DNA of 64,000 nucleotides from an uncultured Eubacteriales bacterium (lineage in GTDB: Bacteria; Bacillota; Clostridia; Oscillospirales; UBA644), in NCBI GenBank assembly GCA_934438175.1, contig CAKSBH010000001.1, forward strand, positions 124,001 through 188,000, read 5' to 3'. How positions within the stretch are numbered: position 1 is the stretch's first letter; every line of letters begins with the position of its first letter. The notes below the pieces were generated by a model. That model was not told where the DNA came from. It saw nothing but the letters and a program-made list of their open reading frames with translations, and searched no databases. Below are positions 40,739 through 49,073 of the stretch, in pieces. A program made the position numbers and the translations under genes.

Positions 40739-43170
40739 TTTCCGGCTCCTCCGTTGTATTTCAGATACAGCATGGTGATGTCGTCAGACTGCGGGGCGTC
40801 TCCTGCAAAACGGTCGATATCTGCTTTGACCGCGCGGCAGAGTTCTTCTCCTGTAAGTCCATGCAGGGTGTTGAGAAGCGAGAGAAGTCTTTCCTCTCCG
40901 TAAAGTTTGCCGTCGGAATCGGTCGCTTCCGTCACGCCGTCGGTATAAAGATAAATTTCGTCGCCCGGAGAAAGGATCAGTTCGTTCTGACGGTACTTCA
41001 GCCCTTCCATGCCGGCAAGAACAAAGCCCGATTTTGATTTCAGATATTCAAAGGACCCGTCGGCATGCCGTACGAGGGGAGGGTTGTGTCCTGCGTTCGC
41101 AAATCCGATTTTGCCGGTGGTGATATCCATCACACCCATCCACGCGGTGACAAACATGCCGGCTTCGTTGGATTCACACAGCTTTTCGTTTGCTATGGTG
41201 AACACCTCATCCACCGGCTTGCCGGATTCGGCGTATCCCTTTATGATGGTTTTTGCCGTCATCATAAACATGGCGGCGGGAATTCCCTTGCCGGAAACAT
41301 CGGCGATCAGGAATCCGAGCTGGTTTTCGCCGACGAAGTAGAAATCGTAAAAGTCGCCGCCCACTTCCTTGGCGGTATCCATGGTGGCATACAGGTCAAA
41401 TTCCTTATGTCCCGGATACGGCGGAAAGACCGTCGGGATGGCGGAATGCTGAATGGCTTTTGCGAATTCCAGTTCCTGGTCGAGGCGTGCTGCGGCTTCC
41501 GCAATATAACGTCTCAGCGTCAGAACGGTTGAATTGATATCGTCGGAAAGAGAGGCAAATTCCTCGTTTGTGCGGACGTCAATCACCGTGTCAAGGTTTC
41601 CGCTTGTGATTTTGGCGAGAGATTGGTTGATCTTTGCCATATTGTCAACGATCAGTTTTTTGATGAGGAAGTACACAACGATGAACAGCATGCCGAAAAC
41701 GACAAATTCCATGAAGACCGTAACGTATACCGATACATCGCGTGAAAACATCGCTTCCGTATAGGGCATGGCAGCCACAATGTAGTATCCTTCGGAAACG
41801 ACATACCGGCAAAGTGAGTTTTCACCGTAGACTACGGCATCAAACGGCTTGCCCTCAGGCATGGTTGCCCGTTCAATATAAATTCCGGAAACATCCAGGT
41901 TTTTTCCCTCGTTTCCGTGCCGGTCGCTTACGATGTTCCAATCCTCTCCGGCAATGATGATGCAGCCGTTTTCTCCGATGTGCCGGTTGCGCGTAGCGCC
42001 GACGACAACGTCATCAATATCCCTCTGGAAGCGTTCCGCGTCGTATGCCACCTGTACAAAGCCGCCTTTGTCAAGAACGATTCCCGCATATTTCCGGGAA
42101 ATCAACGGGTTTGACGAGGTGGGCTGATAGTTCTGAACATATTCCTCGGTATTTCCGTCGAGCAGAACCAGAAACTCCGCCGACTGGCTTCCGCCGCGCA
42201 TATCGTAATTCAGAAATGCGTCATAAGTGGATTCCACAATGATGCCGTGTTGGTCGATGATGTTGATCTCCGCAATGTCGAATTCCTGCCCCAACGTGCA
42301 AAGCAGTTCGTTGTCAATCTTTTCGGCTGCGTTGATGCGTGCGGCGACATCCCGGGTAATTTCAAGCAGATTTTTGTTGGACGCATCGAGGATATCTTCC
42401 CGGACATCTTCAATGTTCAGCTGCGCAAGATCGTTTGCTTCGTTTTCCGCAAGTTCCGTCTGCAGAGCCCATGTAAACAGCGTCGTCATCAAAAAGCCCG
42501 CGGTAACGCAGATGAGGAGGAAGCGCTGGAACGACTGCGAAATGTTTTTCAGATTGTGTCGTGTTCCTTTCCGGTCGGCTCCGGACAGCACGGAAAGCAG
42601 AATGCCCGCAAGCATGACGGCGATGCTGTTCACGGCAATCATGGGAAGCGAGCAGGTGCGTACAAACGAAAAAGCGGTTCTTGCGTCCGTCATATTGGTG
42701 AGGAAGATCATCAGCATATGGATGACCTCGGTGATGGTTGCGGCAGCAAGACAGTAGTACCACTTCGGTTTTTTGTTGTCAAACATGTATTTTCGCAGAA
42801 CTGCCGCGAAGATGCCGGCAAGCACCGTGGAAACACTGCAGGCGAGACGCGTATATTCGCCGGCTCCCCAGAGAACGGCAAACCAGCGCTCTACACCGCC
42901 GATGATACCGGCGATGATTCCTGCGGGAGCGCCGAAAAGAAGCCCTGCACAGATTGGGGAGGCATCCCGGGCGTTTATGATGGCACCGTCTGTCTTGACT
43001 CCGAATTCCGTTCCGAGAACCGCAAGTCCTCCGAACAGGATTCCGATGAGAATCTGCCGGACGATGTAAGGAATTTTGCTTACGACCTTTGTCCGTTCTG
43101 CAAGATAGATCAGGGCCGATAAAAGAACGGGCAGAAGCGATACCAGAAAAAGCAGAAAGAACGTTTTCAT
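40735..43170 (-). CDS. RsbU/SpoIIE-type PP2C phosphatase with membrane sensor
   Basis: 811 residues. Residues 1-205 form several membrane spans of the 5TM-LYT type; residues about 225-470 are extracytoplasmic (Cache-like sensor); then a further span and a HAMP segment (LAKITSGNLDTVIDVRTNEEF); residues 575-811 are a SpoIIE phosphatase (MDTAKEVGGDFYDFYFV, IADVSGKGIPAAMFM, NAGHNPP, LYTDGVTEA, QSDDITMLYL). It would dephosphorylate the STAS antagonist upon an external cue, freeing the sigma factor. Alongside RsbW and STAS genes in one operon. Confidence 0.92.
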   Translation of the reverse strand: MKTFFLLFLVSLLPVLLSALIYLAERTKVVSKIPYIVRQILIGILFGGLAVLGTEFGVKTDGAIINARDASPICAGLLFGAPAGIIAGIIGGVERWFAVLWGAGEYTRLACSVSTVLAGIFAAVLRKYMFDNKKPKWYYCLAAATITEVIHMLMIFLTNMTDARTAFSFVRTCSLPMIAVNSIAVMLAGILLSVLSGADRKGTRHNLKNISQSFQRFLLICVTAGFLMTTLFTWALQTELAENEANDLAQLNIEDVREDILDASNKNLLEITRDVAARINAAEKIDNELLCTLGQEFDIAEINIIDQHGIIVESTYDAFLNYDMRGGSQSAEFLVLLDGNTEEYVQNYQPTSSNPLISRKYAGIVLDKGGFVQVAYDAERFQRDIDDVVVGATRNRHIGENGCIIIAGEDWNIVSDRHGNEGKNLDVSGIYIERATMPEGKPFDAVVYGENSLCRYVVSEGYYIVAAMPYTEAMFSRDVSVYVTVFMEFVVFGMLFIVVYFLIKKLIVDNMAKINQSLAKITSGNLDTVIDVRTNEEFASLSDDINSTVLTLRRYIAEAAARLDQELEFAKAIQHSAIPTVFPPYPGHKEFDLYATMDTAKEVGGDFYDFYFVGENQLGFLIADVSGKGIPAAMFMMTAKTIIKGYAESGKPVDEVFTIANEKLCESNEAGMFVTAWMGVMDITTGKIGFANAGHNPPLVRHADGSFEYLKSKSGFVLAGMEGLKYRQNELILSPGDEIYLYTDGVTEATDSDGKLYGEERLLSLLNTLHGLTGEELCRAVKADIDRFAGDAPQSDDITMLYLKYNGGAGK

Positions 43171-43180
43171 ATGTCTTCCA

Positions 43181-43477
43181 TCATTCTATCGTCAGAATAT
43201 CCGAAAAGCCCGTGATGTCAAAGACTTCCATCACATCCGTGCTTACACCGGTCAGCTTCATGCTTCCCTGACGGTTCATGACCTTCTGAGCCGCAAGCAG
43301 GACACGGAGTCCCGCGGAAGAAATGTATTCCACCCCGGAAAAATCGAAAACAAGTTCTTTGATTCCGTTTACGGACTGCTTGAGTTCCGCTTCCAGTGAA
43401 GGGGAGGAGGTCGTGTCAAGACGACCGGACAGGATAACGGACAGTTTCTCGCCGTCGCGGATTTTTTTGATGTTCAT
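43181..43477 (-). CDS. STAS-domain anti-sigma factor antagonist (RsbV/SpoIIAA-like)
   Basis: 98 residues with a full STAS domain; the phosphorylation site lies in DFSGVEYISSAGLRVLLAA, where RsbV has D-S-S-G-L. Unphosphorylated antagonist binds the RsbW-like kinase and releases the sigma factor. First gene of the minus-strand cluster, 10 bases before the phosphatase gene, with a promoter at 43600-43628. Confidence 0.92.
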   Translation of the reverse strand: MNIKKIRDGEKLSVILSGRLDTTSSPSLEAELKQSVNGIKELVFDFSGVEYISSAGLRVLLAAQKVMNRQGSMKLTGVSTDVMEVFDITGFSDILTIE

Positions 43478-43599
43478 AACGTGTTTACACTCCTTTGTTC
43501 CATAAGTTTTTGTAAGAGCAGATGTTTTTTCAACATACTTCCGGCTTTCCGCGAATACGGACAGCCGATGAATTGTTCACTGATTGATTGTTCAGGTAT

Positions 43600-43628
43600 A
43601 GTATACCACACTGCCAAAAAAGAAGCAA
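43600..43628 (-). promoter_or_regulatory. Promoter of the NHLM cluster regulators/transporters
   Basis: Minus strand: TTGCTT, 17-base spacer, TATACT. It leaves a leader of about 120 bases before the STAS gene at 43477. Confidence 0.8.
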
Positions 43629-43900
43629 GAGTAATCGGCGATATTCCTCAGAAAAATTTGTGAAAAAGGAAAAGATTTCTGCCGGGAGGGCTCCGGTTAT
43701 CCCGGCAGGGCCGAAGGGTTCCGGATCTTCCGGCAACGGGACCGGATTGGGTGCCGGAGATTACACGGTTGATATGTTCGCGGAAGTCCCGGAATACGGG
43801 CTGCCGGTTTGCGAAAGCAATGGCTGCAACGCATGTTTTGACGGACTTTGCAGCGCTTCATCGCAAGGACGGTGAGTTTTGACATTCTGTCGCAAACCTC

Positions 43901-43929
43901 TTGCAAATTTTGCAAAAATGATGTATACT
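43901..43929 (+). promoter_or_regulatory. Promoter of the coiled-coil membrane protein gene
   Basis: TTGCAA, 17-base spacer, TATACT, 38 bases before ATG 43968. Confidence 0.8.
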
Positions 43930-43967
43930 TATTCTGATAAGGATCATCGGACAGGGGGAGTTCTGTT

Positions 43968-45161
43968 ATGGAGAGAGAAAACGCTTTACGGCAATTACGG
44001 GATATGCGCGATGAGATTGTGGAAATTTACGCCGGACTGGATCGCTGCAAAACGCTTCAGGGTGAAGTGGAAAAGCGGATGACGGAAAAGAAAAACCCGG
44101 CACCGTATGCTTTTTCTGCTATGCCGGAGCATACGGCAGATGCCTTGCGGGCAAAATTTCTGGCAGAAAACCGGCAGAGAATGCTGAATTCCCATGTTTT
44201 TGAGCGTACGGTACACCTTGTGCAGGCCGTGTTTCTTGCCGTTGTTACGGTGATGTTTGCCTTGGATTGCCTGCTGGTGCGGAACTTTTTTGTCGATGTT
44301 CGCTTTCTGCTGGATCAGGTTCCGGATTTTACGGCAGGAGATCCTTCCGTTTTCTTTCTGGTGGCGGTTCATGCCGCTCTTTCCGCTCTTTCCGTGGTGT
44401 GGTCCGCGGGAAATCTGAAGGGGAAAAAGCGAAAAGTTCTGCTGTTGACCGCGGCAACGGTTGTTCTCGGGCTGATTTATCTGGCCTGGATGCTTCTTTG
44501 CTCGGCGTTTATGTATCCGGTTCTGATAATCGGAAGCGCGTTGCTGGTGGCGGGAATCCTGGCTGCGGAGCGGGCGGTGCGGAAGAAAAAGGCGGAGAAC
44601 CCTGTTCTGACTGCGGAGCAGGAACGTGCCGTCGAGGTCGCCCGGCAGAACGATGCGGCGGCAACCGAGGAAAACGCCAAAAACCGTGCGGAGGCAGAGC
44701 GGGTGTGGAAGGAACATTGCTCGATCCGGGAGAAAGAACTGGACGGTGAGATGGAGGAGCTGCGCCGGGAGTTTGCCGAAATCCGAAAGGAGATCGACGG
44801 AAGAGCGGAACGGCTTCAGTCCATGGACATCCTGGCGGAGAATGACAAAAATCTGCAGACGATTGAGATGCTGATCCATTTCCTGGAAACGCGCCGTGCG
44901 GATTCCGTCAAGGAAGCGTTGCAGGAATACGACAAGTTGATGGCGAACCGTCAGCTGATGGAACTGGAACAGAAAAAACTGAAAGCCGAGCTTCTTCAGG
45001 CGGAACAGGCACACGCCGATCGGGTTCGGCAGGCAGAGGAAGAACGCCGGCATCATGCCGAGATGGAATATTATGCAAAGGACAATGCCGCCAGCCGTAA
45101 AAAAATTTCCGATCAGCTGGATTATCTCGGTACGATGCTTTATTATGATGTTCGCTACTGA
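43968..45161 (+). CDS. Membrane protein with long C-terminal coiled coil, unknown function
   Basis: 397 residues. A short helical N-terminus (RENALRQLRDMRDEIVEIYAG) is followed by four or so membrane spans (about residues 85-205) and a charged coiled coil from 215 to the end (for example REKELDGEMEELRREFAEIRKEI). No catalytic motif is visible. GGGGGAG precedes the ATG and a promoter lies just upstream. It may be a scaffold or stress-type membrane protein. No family is recognised. The OYE-like gene starts 53 bases later, perhaps in the same transcript. Confidence 0.72.
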   Translation: MERENALRQLRDMRDEIVEIYAGLDRCKTLQGEVEKRMTEKKNPAPYAFSAMPEHTADALRAKFLAENRQRMLNSHVFERTVHLVQAVFLAVVTVMFALDCLLVRNFFVDVRFLLDQVPDFTAGDPSVFFLVAVHAALSALSVVWSAGNLKGKKRKVLLLTAATVVLGLIYLAWMLLCSAFMYPVLIIGSALLVAGILAAERAVRKKKAENPVLTAEQERAVEVARQNDAAATEENAKNRAEAERVWKEHCSIREKELDGEMEELRREFAEIRKEIDGRAERLQSMDILAENDKNLQTIEMLIHFLETRRADSVKEALQEYDKLMANRQLMELEQKKLKAELLQAEQAHADRVRQAEEERRHHAEMEYYAKDNAASRKKISDQLDYLGTMLYYDVRY

Positions 45162-45214
45162 AAGCCCGGAATGAGCGTGCCGGGAAAAAATAAGAAAAAT
45201 TGGAGGCATTTATC

Positions 45215-47272
45215 ATGGATCCGAAACTGAATCCCCTGTTTACCCCATGGAAGATCGGTGCGTGTGAGATCAAAAACCGTATTGTTCTCACCAGCATGGG
45301 CGGCACCGATCTGTTTGGTTGGATGGAAAAGAACCATTTCGACCGGGACGGCGCACGTTTCATTCTGGAGGTGGCAAAAAACAATGCCGGTTTGGTTCTG
45401 CCCGGCTGTCAGCCGGTGTACAACCCGATGTTCGGGCAGTGGCTGCACAAAAACAAAAAGATGTACGAGGATCTCCGTAAATGGATGCCGGAATTTCACA
45501 AGACCGGTGCCAAGCTGTTTGTGCAGCTGACGGCCGGGTTCGGCCGCTCTTTTACCATCAGCGAAATGATGGAGACGCTGTATACGAATCCGGTTCTGCG
45601 CGTGCTGAGCAAACCGTTTATGGATCTGGACAAGATCACGGCATCGGCAAGCCCTTCTCCCAACCGCTGGTCGGATAAGGTTCCGTCCCGTGCCATGACG
45701 GTGGAGGAGATTCACGAATTTGTTCATGCTTTTGCCGAGAGTGCCCGGATGCTTCGGGATGCCGGTGTGGACGGCGTGGAAGTGCACGCCGTGCATGAGG
45801 GGTATCTTCTGGATCAGTTTACTCTGCCGTATGTCAACAAACGTACCGATGACTACGGCGGCTCGTTTGAAAATCGTTACCGTTTTGCTGTGGAGATTGT
45901 GCAGGCAATCAAACGCGCCTGCGGGGACAGTTTCCCGGTATCTCTGCGCTACAGTGTTGTGTCGAAGACCAAGGGATTCCGGCAGGGCGCGCTTCCCGGA
46001 GAGGATTATACCGAAGTGGGACGCGACATGGAGGAATCCGAAAAGGCGGCAAAATATCTGCAGGATGCCGGCTATGACTGCCTGAACTGCGACAACGGCA
46101 CATACGACGCCTGGTATTGGGCGCATCCTCCGGTGTATATGCCGGAGAACTGCAACCTTGCCGATGTGGAACATATCAAGCAGTTTGTGGATATCCCCGT
46201 GATCTGTGCGGGACGTCTGGACCCCCGTACCGCGGCGGAATCCGTGGCTGCCGGAAAATTGGACGGTGCCGGCTTTGCCCGCCCGTTCCTGGCGGATCCC
46301 GCCTGGGTGACCAAACTGATGGAAGACCGGGAAGACGATATCCGTCCCTGCATTCTTTGTCATAACGGCTGCTTCAACATGTGCCATTATAAGGGTGTTC
46401 CGAACGATCAGGATCTTTCGGACAGTCTGCATCTGGCGCGTTGCGCGGTCAATGCGGAGATGATGCAATTCAGCAAGCATTTTATCCGTAAGACCGAACA
46501 CCCGAAAACCGTGCATATTGTGGGCGGCGGCATCGGCGGCATGGAGGCTGCCCGTGTGCTTGCCCTGCGCGGACATCATCCGGTGATTCACGAAAAGAGC
46601 GGCGTTCTCGGCGGAACGTTTATTCCTGCCAGTGCTGAATCGTACAAGGGGAAACTGAGGGATCTTCTGGCCTGGTACCGCCGTCAGATGGAAAAGCTGG
46701 GTGTGACCGTTCGGCTGAATGAGGAAATCCGGGATCTTTCCGTGTTTGGCGACGAGCCGGTTCTGGTTGCCACCGGAGCGAAGCCGCGTCTGCTGAAGCA
46801 GGTTGCCGGCTATGAAAAAATGGTGGAGGCGTGTGATTATCTCAACGGAACGCCGGTGGGTGAGACCGTTGCCGTGATCGGCGGCGGACTGACGGGCTGT
46901 GAAATCGCGTACGAGTTGGCGCTGCAGGGCAAGAAGCCCATTCTTGTGGAGATGAAGGACGATCTGATCAGTCAGAAGGGCGTTTGCCTTGCAAACTCGT
47001 CGTATCTGCGTGAATGGTTTGCGTGGAAGCAGGTTCCGGTTTATCTGGAAACCACATTGAAGGAAGTGAAGGACGGCGGAATCGTCTGTGCCGATAAAAA
47101 CGGAAAAACGTGGGAAATCCCGTGCGATTCCGTAATCAGCTGCGCCGGCTATGTGCCGGATCCCGTGACGGAGGGCGGAAGAGGCGTTGTTGCCATCGGC
47201 GATTGTCATCGGGTGGGAAATCTCCGTTCTGTGATCTGGGGTGCGTACGAAGCCGCTATGGATATCGGATAA
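45215..47272 (+). CDS. Old-yellow-enzyme-type NADH:flavin oxidoreductase (2,4-dienoyl-CoA reductase-like)
   Basis: 685 residues. N-terminal FMN-binding TIM barrel (MDPKLNPLFTPWKIGACEIKNR start; catalytic-face VDGVEVHAVHEGYLLDQF; YGGSFENRYRF), a Cys set for a 4Fe-4S cluster (CILCHNGCFNMC near 380) and a C-terminal FAD/NAD domain with GGGIGGMEAARV and GGGLTGCEIAYEL. Family members reduce enoyl-CoA, trimethylamine or bile-acid-type enones using NADH. Followed by both aconitase X subunits, suggesting one degradative pathway for an unusual acid. GGAGG precedes ATG 45215. Confidence 0.88.
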   Translation: MDPKLNPLFTPWKIGACEIKNRIVLTSMGGTDLFGWMEKNHFDRDGARFILEVAKNNAGLVLPGCQPVYNPMFGQWLHKNKKMYEDLRKWMPEFHKTGAKLFVQLTAGFGRSFTISEMMETLYTNPVLRVLSKPFMDLDKITASASPSPNRWSDKVPSRAMTVEEIHEFVHAFAESARMLRDAGVDGVEVHAVHEGYLLDQFTLPYVNKRTDDYGGSFENRYRFAVEIVQAIKRACGDSFPVSLRYSVVSKTKGFRQGALPGEDYTEVGRDMEESEKAAKYLQDAGYDCLNCDNGTYDAWYWAHPPVYMPENCNLADVEHIKQFVDIPVICAGRLDPRTAAESVAAGKLDGAGFARPFLADPAWVTKLMEDREDDIRPCILCHNGCFNMCHYKGVPNDQDLSDSLHLARCAVNAEMMQFSKHFIRKTEHPKTVHIVGGGIGGMEAARVLALRGHHPVIHEKSGVLGGTFIPASAESYKGKLRDLLAWYRRQMEKLGVTVRLNEEIRDLSVFGDEPVLVATGAKPRLLKQVAGYEKMVEACDYLNGTPVGETVAVIGGGLTGCEIAYELALQGKKPILVEMKDDLISQKGVCLANSSYLREWFAWKQVPVYLETTLKEVKDGGIVCADKNGKTWEIPCDSVISCAGYVPDPVTEGGRGVVAIGDCHRVGNLRSVIWGAYEAAMDIG

Positions 47273-47292
47273 AAAGGAAGGAGAGAAATTCT

Positions 47293-48579
47293 ATGATCAA
47301 TTCCATGAAACTGACCGAGGAGCAACAGGCGATCCTTGACGGAAGCAAGGGCGAAACACTGGCAAAGGTGATGGAGACCCTGGTTCGTTACGGCGAATTG
47401 TTCGGGGCGGACGAAATGGTTCCGGTTACAAGCAAGTACAACCATCTGGTTACGTCGTTCGGGCTGAAGGCGCTGACTCCGGTGTATGCGTTGATGGATC
47501 AGCTGATCGAAGCGGGAGCGGTTTCGAAACAACCGTTTTCCGTTGATCCCCGTCCGCTGGATCCCAACGTGCCCAGCAGCTTTCTGCAGAATTTTGTGTT
47601 TAAGAATTTTATGTATTCCAGGCAGGAATTCTATGAGGAGCAACTGAGGAAACTGGGACTGATGAGCGAAGATGCGTTCACCTGCACCTGCTATATGGAC
47701 GAGGTGGGCAATACGCCGGCATTCGGTGATATTCTGTCCTGGTCGGAATCTTCTGCCGTCGTGTACGCAAATTCCGTGCTCGGTGCACGCTGCAACCGGA
47801 ATTCGGGCATCATTGACCTGATGGGTTCTGTTGTCGGATACGTTCCGTCTTTTGGATTTCTCAAGGATGAGGGGCGGAAAGCCCGCTGGATCGTGGAGAT
47901 CCGTACAACCGGGAAACCGGAGCCGCAGTTGCTCGGATCTGCCATCGGCATGAAAGTCATGGAGGATGTTCCGTTTATCCGCGGCCTGGACAAGTGGCTG
48001 GGAAATGTGCTGAACGAGGAAGCGAAAACCTATTTGAAGGATTTCGGGGCGGCGACGGCTTCCAACGGTGCCGTCGGGCTGTATCACGTTGAGAATCTCA
48101 CCCCGGAAGCCGTCCGGTACGGAGAGACGCTTATCTGTGAAGATGCCCGGGTGTATGTGGTTGACGACGCGGAACTTCAGCGCGTGTACGACAGTTATCC
48201 GGTGATCTGGAAAAATCCGGACGCCAGACCGAAACTCTGCTTCATGGGTTGCCCGCACATGGGGCTGGAGCAGTTGATCTCCTGGACAGAACGTGTGGAA
48301 GACGGGTTGAAAAAGGCGGGAAACAGCCGTGTGGTCGTTCCTACGGTCTTTACAGCGGCTCCCGGGGTTCTGAAAAAATTTGAACAGACTCCGTATGCGG
48401 AGCGGCTGCGTCGTACCGGCGTTCTGACCAGCTATATCTGCCCGCTGATGTATATGAACAACCCTCTCAGTACGAAGATGCCGGTGATTACGTCCAGCAA
48501 CAAGCTGCGTACGTATACCAGTGCCCGGTACTACACCGATGATGAGATTCTGCAGCAGATTACGAAAGGGGGAAACTGA
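47293..48579 (+). CDS. Aconitase X catalytic (large) subunit
   Basis: 428 residues of the AcnX-type hydro-lyase catalytic domain: begins with MKLTEEQQAILDGSKGETLAKVMETLVRYGE..., has a YMDEVGNTPAFGD segment, RCNRNSG cluster region and FMGCPHMGLEQL with the conserved Cys. The family includes cis-3-hydroxy-L-proline dehydratase and mevalonate-5-phosphate dehydratase; the substrate here is unknown. The swivel subunit gene starts one base after the stop. Cys residues in CTCYMDE, RCNRN and GCPH would bind the Fe-S cluster. AGGAGAG precedes the start. Confidence 0.88.
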   Translation: MINSMKLTEEQQAILDGSKGETLAKVMETLVRYGELFGADEMVPVTSKYNHLVTSFGLKALTPVYALMDQLIEAGAVSKQPFSVDPRPLDPNVPSSFLQNFVFKNFMYSRQEFYEEQLRKLGLMSEDAFTCTCYMDEVGNTPAFGDILSWSESSAVVYANSVLGARCNRNSGIIDLMGSVVGYVPSFGFLKDEGRKARWIVEIRTTGKPEPQLLGSAIGMKVMEDVPFIRGLDKWLGNVLNEEAKTYLKDFGAATASNGAVGLYHVENLTPEAVRYGETLICEDARVYVVDDAELQRVYDSYPVIWKNPDARPKLCFMGCPHMGLEQLISWTERVEDGLKKAGNSRVVVPTVFTAAPGVLKKFEQTPYAERLRRTGVLTSYICPLMYMNNPLSTKMPVITSSNKLRTYTSARYYTDDEILQQITKGGN

Positions 48580-48580
48580 C

Positions 48581-49024
48581 GTGAGAACTTTTAAGGGAAG
48601 ACCGGTTGCCGCCGGAAAAGTAACAGCGGAGGCACTGGTATCGCACGGAGGACTGAACACGCTGGCTTCGTTTCAGAAAGCCTTGCAATTCGGCGATAAA
48701 AAAGCCACATGCGGTGACCAGAACAATCCCGACCTGTACGGAAAAGAGATGAAGGGAAAAGCCCTTTGTCTGCCCCGTACCATCGGCTCGACCACGGGAG
48801 GACTTGTTTTGTATTGTGCCTGTTCCATGCAACGCCAGCCCGCATGTATGCTGTTTTCGGAACCCATTGACTCGCTGGCTGCGGCAGGTGCTATTTTGTC
48901 GGATGTGTGGCTGGAGGGAAACCCGATGCCGGTTGTTGACAGTTTGGGAGAAGAATTTCTTGCTTTTGTAAAGGACGGATATCAGGTGACGGTTCATGAA
49001 GACGGAACCGTTGAAGTGGAGTAA
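48581..49024 (+). CDS. Aconitase X swivel (small) subunit
   Basis: 147 residues, the DUF126/AcnX swivel domain: TFKGRPVAAGKVTAEALVS near the start and LPRTIGSTTGGLVL, whose Ser lies in the active site of the family. It completes the hydro-lyase with the large subunit encoded immediately upstream. GTG 48581 follows AAAGGGGG. Last gene of the OYE-AcnX operon, ended by a strong terminator. Confidence 0.88.
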   Translation: MRTFKGRPVAAGKVTAEALVSHGGLNTLASFQKALQFGDKKATCGDQNNPDLYGKEMKGKALCLPRTIGSTTGGLVLYCACSMQRQPACMLFSEPIDSLAAAGAILSDVWLEGNPMPVVDSLGEEFLAFVKDGYQVTVHEDGTVEVE

Positions 49025-49030
49025 AAAAAC

Positions 49031-49067
49031 AAAAAGGATGCCTCCGGTCGGAGGCATCCTTTTTTTG
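49031..49067. terminator. Bidirectional Rho-independent terminator
   Basis: AAAAAGGATGCCTCC / GGAGGCATCCTTTTT with a GGTC loop, between the convergent aconitase X and M18 aminopeptidase genes. Confidence 0.93.
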
Positions 49068-49073
49068 CGTTTT

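Larger units (their letters stand above)
43478..43967. other. Divergent promoter region
   Basis: About 490 bases between the STAS gene (minus) and the coiled-coil membrane protein gene (plus). Apart from the two promoters I see no gene, repeat or ribosome-site-bearing ORF. Confidence 0.6.

Noticed and set aside
45155..47209. A minus-strand open frame of 684 codons opposite the OYE-type reductase gene
   Set aside because: The plus strand encodes a full reductase with domain motifs; the minus frame has none.
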